Positions 34,044 to 41,856 of a stretch of DNA of 64,000 nucleotides are shown here, one piece after another. Position 1 is the stretch's first letter. Each line of letters starts with the position of its first letter. The notes beneath the pieces are model-generated. The model saw nothing but the letters and a program-made list of their open reading frames with translations. It made no database searches and was not told the origin of the DNA. The stretch comes from JBFMFR01 sp040752025. Its GTDB lineage: Bacteria; Chloroflexota; Anaerolineae; Anaerolineales; UBA4823. The stretch covers positions 1 through 64,000 of the forward strand of contig JBFMFR010000004.1 of assembly GCA_040752025.1 (NCBI GenBank), written 5' to 3'. The translations under genes and the position numbers were made by a program.

Positions 34044-34646
34044 ATGCCGATCACCCTTGAATTCATCCAGCCGCAGGATATCCGCACTGTGGCCTATGTC
34101 GTCAGCCGCGCTTTGCTCTCCAGCCCCAATTCGATCGCCCTGTGGGGCGGGCAGAGCGAACGCCACCGCCATCGCATCGAAGAAGCCGTGCGGATCGTCA
34201 ATTTAGAGCATCCCAGGTCGGTGACGGTCGTAGCCTGGCTGGATGGGCGTATCATTGGGGCGCTGAGCATGCTGCCCTGGCCGGACTGCCAGCCAGGCGT
34301 TCTGGAATGCCTGCGCCTGACGCCGCGCATGCTCGGCGTGGTGAATGGGGGCGTGTTTCGCGCCTTGCGTATGCAAATCACCGCGGCGCGCCTCGACCCG
34401 CACAGGCCGCACTGGCACCTGGGCCCGGTGGGCGTTTTGCCCGAGGTACAGGGGCAGGGTGTTGGCGGCAAACTGATCCGCCGCACCCTGCAAATCATCG
34501 ACGAGCGCCACGGAGCGGCCTACCTGGAGACGGATAATCTGAACGTGGTCAGCTCGCACCAGAAACTGGGCTTCCGGGTGATCCGCGAAGCCGACATGCT
34601 GGGCGTGCACAATTACCTGATGTGGCGCGATCCCGCTGGGGAGTGA
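34044..34646 (+). CDS. GNAT family N-acetyltransferase
   Basis: A 200-residue protein with the acetyl-CoA binding segment LGPVGVLPEVQGQGVGGKLIRRTLQIID and YLETDNLNVVSSHQKLGFRVIRE, as in fungal/bacterial GNAT proteins resembling the SLI1/puromycin-type group. It acetylates an unknown amine. A consensus -10 box directly upstream suggests a leaderless transcript. rarD begins 3 nt after its stop, so the four genes to PfkB may form one transcript. Confidence 0.8.
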   Translation: MPITLEFIQPQDIRTVAYVVSRALLSSPNSIALWGGQSERHRHRIEEAVRIVNLEHPRSVTVVAWLDGRIIGALSMLPWPDCQPGVLECLRLTPRMLGVVNGGVFRALRMQITAARLDPHRPHWHLGPVGVLPEVQGQGVGGKLIRRTLQIIDERHGAAYLETDNLNVVSSHQKLGFRVIREADMLGVHNYLMWRDPAGE

Positions 34647-34649
34647 ATC

Positions 34650-35531
34650 ATGCACAACAAAGGCGTTCTGTACGGCGTAGGGGCTTATTTTATATGGGGC
34701 GTTTTCCCCATCTATTGGAAGTGGCTGCAGCAGGTGCCCGCCACGCAGATCCTGGCGCACCGCCTGGCCTGGTCGTTCGTGCTCCTGGTGTTGATCATCT
34801 CCGCCCGGCGTGAATGGCAGCCCATCCTGTCGGCGCTGCGCCGGCCCAGGACACTGCTGGTGTTCTTTGTGGCTGCCTGCCTGCTCTCAACCAACTGGCT
34901 GATCTACATTTGGGGGGTCAACGCCGGTTATATCGTCGAGACCAGCCTGGGATACTTCATCAACCCGTTGGTCAGCGTGCTCCTGGGGGTGATCTTCCTG
35001 CGCGAGAAGCTGCGCCCGGCCCAGTGGCTGCCGATCGGCCTGGCAGCGGCCGGCGTTGCCTACCTGGCGATCAGCTACGGCTCACTGCCCTGGATCGCCC
35101 TGGCGCTGGCTTTTTCCTTCGGCCTGTACGGGCTGGTGAAGAAATTATCGCCCCTGGGCTCGCTGCGCGGCCTGACGGTGGAGACCGGTGTGCTCTTCGT
35201 GCCCACCCTGGCTTTCCTGCTGGTCCTCGCAGGGCGCGGCGCGGGGGCTTTCGGTTCGCTGGGACTGACCCAGGACCTGCTCATGGCCGGGGCCGGCCCG
35301 GTCACCACCATCCCACTGCTGATGTTCGGGGCTGCCGCCCAGAGCATCCCGCTTTCCACCCTGGGCTTGCTGCAGTACATCGCCCCCACCTGCCAGTTCC
35401 TGGTGGGCGTGCTGATCTACCACGAGCCCTTCACCCCGGCGCGCCTGGTCGGTTTCGGCATCATCTGGCTGGCCCTGGCGATTTTCACCTTCGAAGGGTT
35501 CCTGGCGCGCCGCAACAGGAGTCGCTTATGA
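34650..35531 (+). CDS. rarD: RarD-type EamA family permease
   Basis: A 293-residue protein with ten membrane helices. YGVGAYFIWGVFPIYWKWLQQVPATQILAHR is the characteristic RarD opening, and NWLIYIWGVNAGYIVETSLGYFINPLVSVLLG is the family signature in the middle. LPLSTLGLLQYI-like sequence near the end agrees. RarD proteins are predicted drug/metabolite exporters; the Escherichia coli protein has no settled substrate. Its TGA overlaps the pheA ATG (ATGA), an intriguing coupling that may point to aromatic metabolites. Confidence 0.9.
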   Translation: MHNKGVLYGVGAYFIWGVFPIYWKWLQQVPATQILAHRLAWSFVLLVLIISARREWQPILSALRRPRTLLVFFVAACLLSTNWLIYIWGVNAGYIVETSLGYFINPLVSVLLGVIFLREKLRPAQWLPIGLAAAGVAYLAISYGSLPWIALALAFSFGLYGLVKKLSPLGSLRGLTVETGVLFVPTLAFLLVLAGRGAGAFGSLGLTQDLLMAGAGPVTTIPLLMFGAAAQSIPLSTLGLLQYIAPTCQFLVGVLIYHEPFTPARLVGFGIIWLALAIFTFEGFLARRNRSRL

Positions 35532-36343
35532 AAGTCGCTTACCAAGGAGAGCCGGGCGCCTATTCCGAAGCCGCCGCCCTGGCCCATTTCAAGACTGAGA
35601 TCGAACCGGTGTCTTGTGAGAGCTTCGACGCCGTCTTCGCCGCCGTGGAGAGTGGGGATTGCGAGCGCGGCCTGGTGCCCATCGAGAACTCGCTGGCGGG
35701 CAGCATCCACCGCAACTACGATCTGCTGCTGCGCCACTCGCTGTCCATCGTGGGCGAATACTACCTCAACGTGCAGCACTGCCTGATCGCCCTGCCAGGC
35801 GTCAGCCTGGGTGAGGTGCGCAAAGTCATCAGCCACCCCCAGGCCCTGGCGCAGTGTGAGCGCCATCTCAAGGAACTGCCTGGGGTCGATGTGGTGGCTG
35901 TACACGACACGGCTGGCAGCGTACGCCTGGTGCGCGATCAAGGCGACCGCTCTGTAGCCGCCATTGCTTCGCGTCGCGCTGCCGAGGTGTACGGCCTGGC
36001 GGTGCTGGCTAGCAACTTCGAAGACGATCCGCACAACTACACGCGTTTCCTGGAGATTGCCGCCCAGCCGCTCGAACCGCAGGGACCGGCCAAGACCTCC
36101 ATCGTCTTCACCCTGCGCAACCAGCCCGGGGCGCTCTTCAAGGGCCTGAGCGTCTTCGCCCTGCGCGACATCGACCTGACCAAGATCGAGTCGCGCCCGC
36201 TGGTGGGCCAGCCCTTCGAGTACCTGTTCTACATCGACTTCGCCGGCTCCACCGCCGAGCGGTCAGCTCGGCGGGCGCTGGAGCACCTGGATGAGTATGC
36301 CCTGATGCTGCGCGTTTTGGGCTCGTACCCGCGCGGCAGGTGA
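35528..36343 (+). CDS. pheA: Prephenate dehydratase
   Basis: A 271-residue protein. The catalytic domain begins VAYQGEPGAYSEAAA, has LVPIENSLAGSIHRNYDLL, and the essential TRF at residues 172-174 (NYTRFLEIA). An ACT regulatory domain follows (TSIVFTLRNQPGALFKGLSVFALRDIDLTKIESRP), with the GALF and ESRP elements that bind phenylalanine. It converts prephenate to phenylpyruvate and should be inhibited by phenylalanine. No chorismate mutase domain is fused. The ATG overlaps the rarD stop. A longer frame reading from 34814 lies inside rarD and was rejected. Confidence 0.95.
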   Translation: MKVAYQGEPGAYSEAAALAHFKTEIEPVSCESFDAVFAAVESGDCERGLVPIENSLAGSIHRNYDLLLRHSLSIVGEYYLNVQHCLIALPGVSLGEVRKVISHPQALAQCERHLKELPGVDVVAVHDTAGSVRLVRDQGDRSVAAIASRRAAEVYGLAVLASNFEDDPHNYTRFLEIAAQPLEPQGPAKTSIVFTLRNQPGALFKGLSVFALRDIDLTKIESRPLVGQPFEYLFYIDFAGSTAERSARRALEHLDEYALMLRVLGSYPRGR

Positions 36344-36355
36344 TTTTGAGGTTTT

Positions 36356-37543
36356 ATGGACAGCCCTTTGAGTGCGGTGGTGGCAGGTCATATCTGCCTG
36401 GATGTAATCCCCGATATGCGCGCCCTCCCCAAAGGCAGCTTCTTGGAGACCTTCCGGCCCGGGCGCCTGATCGAAACCAGCGCGCCGATCCTGTGTACGG
36501 GCGGGCCGGTCTCGAACACCGGCCTGGCGCTGCACCGCCTGGGCGTCTCCACCCGCTTGATCGGCAAGGTGGGCCAGGACCCCTTCGGCCAGGTGGTGTG
36601 CAGCCTCGTCGAAGCTTACGGCTCCGGCCTGGCAGCGGGGATGGTGGTGGACCCGCAGGCTTCCACCTCCTACTCGCTGATCATCAGCCCGCCGGGCGTG
36701 GACCGTATTTTCCTGCACAGCCCGGGCGCCAACCACGCTTTCGGCTCTGCGGACATCGATTACGATTTAGTCCGCCAGGCGGCCCTGTTCCACTTCGGCT
36801 ATCCACCCATCATGCGCCAGATGTACCAGGACGGCGGTCGCCAGTTGGTGGCGCTCTTGCGCCGCGCCAGACAGACCGGTGTGACCACTTCGCTGGATAT
36901 GTGCTACCCCGACCCGGCCTCGGAGGGCGGGCGCGCTGATTGGCGGGCGATCTTGCAGGCTTGCCTGCCCTACGTGGATGTGTTCCTGCCGAGCTTCGAA
37001 GAGCTGCTGTTTATGCTGCGCCGCTCGACCTACGAAGCCTTCGCTTTGCAAGGCGGCGTGCTGGAACGCGCCACCCCGGCGCTGCTCCACGACCTGAGCG
37101 ACGAGCTGCTCGGCCTGGGCGTGCGCCTGGTGGTGATCAAACTGGGCGAGCGCGGCCTGTATTTGCGCTGCGCCGGGGGACCGGCTCTGAGCGGCATGGG
37201 GCGCGCCTGCCCGCAGGATTTATCCGCCTGGGTGGAGCGGGAACTGTGGGCGCCCTGCTTCCAGGTGCAGGTGGTTGGCACCACCGGCGCCGGCGATGCT
37301 ACCATCGCCGGTTTCCTGGCGGCTTTGCTGCGCGGCCTGGGCCCCGAGGAAGCAGCCACCCTGGCCGTGGCGGTGGGGGCCTGCAATGTGGAGGCCGCCG
37401 ACGCCCTCAGCGGTCTGCGCTCCTGGGAGGAGACCCTCGCCCGCGTGCGCTCCGGCTGGGCGCGCCTGCCGCTGCGCCTAGAGTCCTCCGGTTGGGAGTG
37501 GGATGCGGCTAACGGTGTCTGGCAGTACCATCCCTCGGACTAG
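36356..37543 (+). CDS. PfkB-family carbohydrate kinase
   Basis: A 395-residue protein with the ribokinase fold: N-terminal AGHICLDVIPDM and LCTGGPVSNTGLALHRLGVSTRLIGKVGQDPFG, and the C-terminal catalytic motif VVGTTGAGDATIAGFLAALL, whose Asp is the catalytic base. It is longer than usual, with an insert near residues 230-300 (LFMLRRSTYEAFALQGG and a segment before CFQVQV). The substrate is probably a sugar or nucleoside. It starts 12 bp after pheA and is followed by the ROK kinase gene. Confidence 0.85.
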   Translation: MDSPLSAVVAGHICLDVIPDMRALPKGSFLETFRPGRLIETSAPILCTGGPVSNTGLALHRLGVSTRLIGKVGQDPFGQVVCSLVEAYGSGLAAGMVVDPQASTSYSLIISPPGVDRIFLHSPGANHAFGSADIDYDLVRQAALFHFGYPPIMRQMYQDGGRQLVALLRRARQTGVTTSLDMCYPDPASEGGRADWRAILQACLPYVDVFLPSFEELLFMLRRSTYEAFALQGGVLERATPALLHDLSDELLGLGVRLVVIKLGERGLYLRCAGGPALSGMGRACPQDLSAWVERELWAPCFQVQVVGTTGAGDATIAGFLAALLRGLGPEEAATLAVAVGACNVEAADALSGLRSWEETLARVRSGWARLPLRLESSGWEWDAANGVWQYHPSD

Positions 37544-37586
37544 CTCCAGGGAGCACAGGCGATTGTAGAAAGGTACAGGGTGTCCG

Positions 37587-38519
37587 ATGAACCAGGTGTT
37601 CGGCGGCGTCGAAGCAGGTGGGACCAAGTTTATCTGCCGGGTAGGGAAAAGCCCGCAGCAGGTGGTGGGCGAGGCGCGCTTTCTCACCGCGCAGCCCGAC
37701 GAGACCATCCAGCGCGTGGTCGATTTCTTCGCCCCGTATGCGCAGCGCGGCGAGCTGGCCGCGGTGGGGATCGCCTCCTTCGGCCCGGTCGACCTCGACC
37801 CTGCCTCCCCAACCTACGGCTACATCACTACCACGCCCAAGCCAGGTTGGAGCCACGTTGACCTGCGCGGCCGCATCCAGCAGGCCCTGCGCCTGCCTGT
37901 GGCCTTCGATACCGACGTCAACGCCGCTGCTCTCGGCGAGCATTACTGGAACCCGCATAACCGCTCTCTGGATCCATTTATTTACATCACTGTAGGCACC
38001 GGGATCGGCGCCGGCATCCTGGTCAATGGGCGCCTGCTGCACGGGCTGGTGCACCCGGAGACGGGGCACTTTGCCATCCCGCACGACTGGCAGAAGGACC
38101 CCTTCCCGGGGATTTGCCCGTATCACGGCGACTGTTTCGAGGGCCTGGCCAGCGGGCCCTCCATGGCCCGCCGCTGGGGACAAAGGGCCGAGACTTTGCC
38201 GGATGACCACCCGGGCTGGGAGATAGAAGCCGAATACATCGCCCTGGCGCTGGTGAACCTGATCTATGCCTTTTCGCCGCGGCGCATCGTCCTGGGCGGG
38301 GGCGTCCCTCAGCACCCTGGCCTGCACGAGGCCGTGCGCTGTAAAGTTCAGGGGCACCTGAACAATTACGTCCAATCGGCGCAGTTGATCGAGCACATCG
38401 ACGATTACATCATCGCTCCCACCCTGGGCAGTTTTTCGGGTGTGTCGGGGGCGATTGCCCTGGCAATTGCGCAGGCGAGCGCCCAGGCGAATGCCCAGGC
38501 GAACGCCCAGGCGGAATAG
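37587..38519 (+). CDS. ROK-family sugar kinase, fructokinase-like
   Basis: A 310-residue protein. The phosphate loop is GGVEAGGTKFICRV and the substrate Asp is in AFDTDVNAAALGE. VGTGIGAGILVNGRLLHGLVHPETGHFAIPHD and the zinc-type cluster CPYHGDCFEGLASGPSM match the ScrK/GmuE-like fructokinases. It phosphorylates fructose or a related hexose with ATP. The last 16 residues are an imperfect Ala-Gln-Ala-Asn repeat not found in the family. The PfkB gene before it and the acetyltransferase after it (3 nt) suggest a shared transcript. Confidence 0.85.
   Translation: MNQVFGGVEAGGTKFICRVGKSPQQVVGEARFLTAQPDETIQRVVDFFAPYAQRGELAAVGIASFGPVDLDPASPTYGYITTTPKPGWSHVDLRGRIQQALRLPVAFDTDVNAAALGEHYWNPHNRSLDPFIYITVGTGIGAGILVNGRLLHGLVHPETGHFAIPHDWQKDPFPGICPYHGDCFEGLASGPSMARRWGQRAETLPDDHPGWEIEAEYIALALVNLIYAFSPRRIVLGGGVPQHPGLHEAVRCKVQGHLNNYVQSAQLIEHIDDYIIAPTLGSFSGVSGAIALAIAQASAQANAQANAQAE
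38466..38516 (+). repeat. Short in-frame tandem repeat at the end of the ROK kinase gene
   Basis: About four imperfect 12-bp units of the form GCGAAYGCCCAG add an AQASAQANAQANAQAE tail. The unit length keeps the frame, so copy-number change would alter only tail length. Confidence 0.7.
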
Positions 38520-38522
38520 AAG

Positions 38523-38987
38523 ATGCCTGCTTTCAGCATCGAGGGTCCGCGCTTTGGCCAGGCCGCTGTCTGCGAGCCGGTGCTGCGCGCCCTGCCGGCC
38601 TGGTTCGGCATCGAGCGGGCCATCCTCCAGTACCTGGCGGACATCGAGCATCTGCCCACCTTCCTGGCTCGCCGAGAGGGGCAGGTGGCCGGCTTCGTGA
38701 GCCTCAAGCAGCATTTCCCGGCTTCCGCCGAGCTGCTGGTGATGGGCGTGCGCCCGGAAGCTCACCGCCGGGGGATCGGGCGGGCGCTGCTGGAGCGGGC
38801 GCAGGCCTGGCTGGTCGCGCAGGGCGTGGAATACCTGCAGGTCAAGACGCTGGGACCGTCCGACCCGGACGAGAACTACGCCAAAACCAGGGCTTTCTAC
38901 CAGGCGATGGGCTTCCGGCCGTTGGAGGAGATCCCGGAGATTTGGGATGAGGACAACCCATGTTTGGTGATGGTGAAGAAGTTGTGA
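38523..38987 (+). CDS. GNAT family N-acetyltransferase, small
   Basis: A 154-residue single-domain GNAT protein. VMGVRPEAHRRGIGRALLERAQAWLVAQG is the acetyl-CoA loop and NYAKTRAFYQAMGFRPLEEIPEIW the C-terminal strand pair. Substrate unknown. It starts 3 nt after the ROK gene and ends before a pair of hairpins that separate it from the convergent kinase gene. Confidence 0.85.
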   Translation: MPAFSIEGPRFGQAAVCEPVLRALPAWFGIERAILQYLADIEHLPTFLARREGQVAGFVSLKQHFPASAELLVMGVRPEAHRRGIGRALLERAQAWLVAQGVEYLQVKTLGPSDPDENYAKTRAFYQAMGFRPLEEIPEIWDEDNPCLVMVKKL

Positions 38988-39013
38988 GGGGGTGGGATGG
39001 GCAAATCTTTCCT

Positions 39014-39064
39014 GGCGACTCAAGTCGCCGCAACCAAAACCACCAAGCCCCTCTTCAGGGGCTT
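39014..39064. terminator. Two hairpins between convergent genes, likely bidirectional terminator
   Basis: GGCGACT/AGTCGCC (39014-39029) with a 2-base loop and AAGCCCCT/AGGGGCTT (39045-39064) with a CTTC loop are both perfect stems. On the reverse strand the second is followed by GGTGGTTTTGG. Neither side has a clean T tract. Confidence 0.55.
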
Positions 39065-39096
39065 CTGGAGTTCTAATCGACTCTGGAGCCCTTGCC

Positions 39097-40713
39097 TCAC
39101 CAATCCTGGCAGGGCAACACCCCTGCCGGTTCCCAGTAATCGTAATTCCCGGCAACCCTGACCGAGGCCTGGAAGTCGGGCTGGCCTTCGATGGCGATGG
39201 TGACCAGCCATACGCCCGAGCGCAGACCCTGGGAATCCCACAGCCTGAGGTAGAAGGTGCCGTTGGCAGGCCCCTGCCAGGAGCAGTTGTAGGCCACCCA
39301 GGTTGAAGTGTCAGTCATTGACCAGGTGCGCGAGTAACGCAGGCCGGGGGTCATGCCCTGGTAGTCGAATTTGGCGTAGATACGCGTGGTCTGCTCGGGA
39401 TACTGGGTGACTGGTTGGGCGGCGGGGTTGTCGCAGGGCCGGTCGCAAAAGGTCAGTCGGAGGATCCCCGGCCGGAGCGTGGCGGTGGGCGTAACCGTGG
39501 GCGGCGTAGTTGGTGAAGCCGTTAGAGTTGACGTGAAAGTGGGCGAGGGCTGCTGCTGGTCCGGGGCATTCGTGTGCGTGGGCTGGCGAGTGGGCGGGAC
39601 TTCCACGATTTTCGTTGGGATTTCTGTTAGCGTCTCCATGTGCATCGGCGTTCTGGTTGGCTGGATGGCTACCGCCGGTTGGGTAGCGGTGGCGGGAAGG
39701 GCGGGCGTTTTGGAGGTGTTGAGCAAAATGCTGAAGGTCAGCAACGCGGCCAGGATGAAAAAGCCCAAGGCGCCCAGCCCGATCCAGATGGTCGACATGG
39801 GGATCGGCACGGTCTTGCCGGTCACCGGGGCCTGGCCGGCGTAACCGCTTTGAGCGGCCGGGCTGGGGGCGAACTGCATGGTGGGCGGGATGGCGGCGCC
39901 CTGGTTTGGGAAGAGCTGCAGGGCGGCGATCAGCTCGGGCACGGATTGGAAGCGCTGGTCGGGGGATAAGGCCATGGCGTGCAGGATGGCTTGCTCCAGG
40001 TGGGCTGGAATGGCAGGGTTGAGGGCTCGCGGCGGCTGCAAAGGGATGTTCAGGTTACGCTCCGGGGCTTCGACCGGGATGACTCCGGTCAGCAGCGTGT
40101 AGAGCGTAGCGCCTAGGGCGTAGATGTCCGAACGGGCGTCGGTGCGCCCGCTGCTGGTGTACTGCTCGATGGGGGAATAGCCGGGCGTTACGGCCCGGGC
40201 GCCCACGGTGGTATGGGCGTGGGGGTCGAAAACTTTGGCGATGCCGAAATCGACCAGGACGGCTTTGCCCTGGGGGGTGATGCGGATGTTAGCGGGCTTG
40301 ATGTCGCGGTGGATGACCGCAGGGACCTGGCTGTGCAGGTAGGCCAGGGCTTCGCAGACCTGCAAAATCCAGCCCAGCACCTGGCTCTCGGGCAACGGGC
40401 CGGCCTGCTGTTCGAGCATCTCTTGCAGGTCTTGACCCTCGATGTAATCCATCACCAGGTATTGGCCTTGCTCAGGGATGGAGAAATAGTCCGTGACCAG
40501 GGTCAGGTTGGGGTGGCGCAGGCCAGTGAGCATGCGGGCCTCGCGCTCGAACTGGCGCTGGGCCTGCTGGCTGGTCTCGTGGTTCTCTTTCAAGGCGCAG
40601 TGATGCCGGAGGTTCAGGTCCCAGGCCTTGTAAACCATGCCGAAGCCGCCCTGGCCCAGGGTTTTTACGATGCGGTAGCGCTGGTTGATGACTTGACCGG
40701 TATTGAGCGACAT
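39097..40713 (-). CDS. Hanks-type Ser/Thr protein kinase with extracellular domain
   Basis: Read from the ATG at 40713, the product has 538 residues. The kinase domain (1-270) is complete: GQGGFGMVYKA, Lys42 in CALKEN, VIHRDIKPANI, VDFGIAKVFD and the activation-loop end GYSPIEQY. A membrane helix lies at about 300-325 (STIWIGLGALGFFILAALLTF). Outside are a Thr/Pro-rich stalk and a beta-rich C-terminal domain of about 110 residues with two Cys pairs (FCDRPCDN and others). It should phosphorylate cytoplasmic proteins in response to an external signal. It is the last gene of a three-gene run with the P1 peptidase and another kinase. Confidence 0.92.
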   Translation of the reverse strand: MSLNTGQVINQRYRIVKTLGQGGFGMVYKAWDLNLRHHCALKENHETSQQAQRQFEREARMLTGLRHPNLTLVTDYFSIPEQGQYLVMDYIEGQDLQEMLEQQAGPLPESQVLGWILQVCEALAYLHSQVPAVIHRDIKPANIRITPQGKAVLVDFGIAKVFDPHAHTTVGARAVTPGYSPIEQYTSSGRTDARSDIYALGATLYTLLTGVIPVEAPERNLNIPLQPPRALNPAIPAHLEQAILHAMALSPDQRFQSVPELIAALQLFPNQGAAIPPTMQFAPSPAAQSGYAGQAPVTGKTVPIPMSTIWIGLGALGFFILAALLTFSILLNTSKTPALPATATQPAVAIQPTRTPMHMETLTEIPTKIVEVPPTRQPTHTNAPDQQQPSPTFTSTLTASPTTPPTVTPTATLRPGILRLTFCDRPCDNPAAQPVTQYPEQTTRIYAKFDYQGMTPGLRYSRTWSMTDTSTWVAYNCSWQGPANGTFYLRLWDSQGLRSGVWLVTIAIEGQPDFQASVRVAGNYDYWEPAGVLPCQDW

Positions 40714-40727
40714 GGCTGGTATCCCCT

Positions 40728-41846
40728 TTAGGTTGAATCTGAACCTGGAAAATGCTCTTTCACTATCTCCGCCACCTGCGCTATCGGCAGGCCGTACGCC
40801 ACATGACCGTCGCGGCCTTCCATCGTCTCGGCCGCGCACAGCGAGTTCAGGATGGCTTCTTCGACGCTCTCGACCACTGCCCGGAAGAGGATGGGCATCA
40901 GGCGGGCTTCGTCCAGCAGGGCGGGCATCTCGGCAACCAGGCGCTCTGGCTGGTGGGGCAAGCGCCGGGCGGTGGAGAAGGCAATAACGAAGTCGCCGGA
41001 GCCGTGGCCCAGGAAACTGCCCACGCGTGCCAGGCCAGCCGTGGCGCGGGCGCACAGCCGCCCCAACTGGCGGGCGCTGAGCGGGGCGTCGCAGGCCAGC
41101 ACGATCATGATCGAGCCGCCGTCTTTGGGCGGGTGGGGAGTCTGGGCTGGAGCGGACAGCCTGCGCCCGACCGGCAATCCGCACACCAGCAGGTCGCCGG
41201 GCGCGCCGAAGTTGGACTGCACCAGCGCCCCCAGGGTGAAGCTGCCCAGTTCGTCTGGCAAGCGGCGGCTGGCGCAGCCGATGCCGCCCTTCCAGCCCAG
41301 GCAGCAGGTGCCCGTGCCTGCCCCGATGGCTCCTTGCAATACCGGGCCGGGACTGGCGCTCTCCAGGGCGTGAAAGACGTGCTCGGCGTGCACGTGGCGG
41401 CCCTGCAGGTCGTTCAGGTAGCCGTCGTTGGTCTCGCCCACCACCACGTTGACGCTGCCGGTGCGCACCCCGATCCCGGGGTTTTGGCGGATGGCGTGCT
41501 GCACCAGGGCGTCCAGCACCAGACCGACGTTGAGCGTGTTGGTCAGGGCAATGGGGGCTTCCAGTCGTCCCAGCTCGCGCACCTGCTCGAAGCCGGCCGG
41601 CTTGCCGAAGCCGTTGATCGTGTGCACCGCGGCGCACACCTTCTCTTCGAAGAGGTTCTCGCCGTGCGGCAGGATCACCGTCACGCCGGTGCGCACCGGG
41701 CCGAGGCCGGGCTGCAAGGTCCCGCTCCCGGAGATCAGCGTGGTGTGGCCGACGCGCACCCCGGTTACATCCGTGATGGCGTTGAGCAGCCCGGCGGGCA
41801 GGCTGCTGGTCAGGAGGCCCAGGTCACGCAGCAGTGATGGGGACAT
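40728..41846 (-). CDS. P1-family peptidase (DmpA/BapA-type aminopeptidase)
   Basis: The start at 41846 gives MSPSLLRDLGLL and 372 residues; a longer frame would enter the upstream kinase gene. ITDVTGVRVGHTTL is the usual opening. VGETNDGYLND is a conserved segment, and the expected self-cleavage and nucleophile site is the Gly-Ser of KDGGSIMIVLACDAPLS. Family members are autoprocessed beta- or D-aminopeptidases. It lies between two Hanks kinase genes, 10 bp from the upstream one and 14 bp from the downstream one, an unusual partnership. Confidence 0.85.
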   Translation of the reverse strand: MSPSLLRDLGLLTSSLPAGLLNAITDVTGVRVGHTTLISGSGTLQPGLGPVRTGVTVILPHGENLFEEKVCAAVHTINGFGKPAGFEQVRELGRLEAPIALTNTLNVGLVLDALVQHAIRQNPGIGVRTGSVNVVVGETNDGYLNDLQGRHVHAEHVFHALESASPGPVLQGAIGAGTGTCCLGWKGGIGCASRRLPDELGSFTLGALVQSNFGAPGDLLVCGLPVGRRLSAPAQTPHPPKDGGSIMIVLACDAPLSARQLGRLCARATAGLARVGSFLGHGSGDFVIAFSTARRLPHQPERLVAEMPALLDEARLMPILFRAVVESVEEAILNSLCAAETMEGRDGHVAYGLPIAQVAEIVKEHFPGSDST

Positions 41847-41856
41847 TCGTTTGCGC

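Noticed and set aside
40714..41637. Upstream extension of the 39.1-kb kinase frame
   Set aside because: Arg-rich non-protein-like sequence opposite and across the P1 peptidase gene; the kinase starts naturally at 40713.
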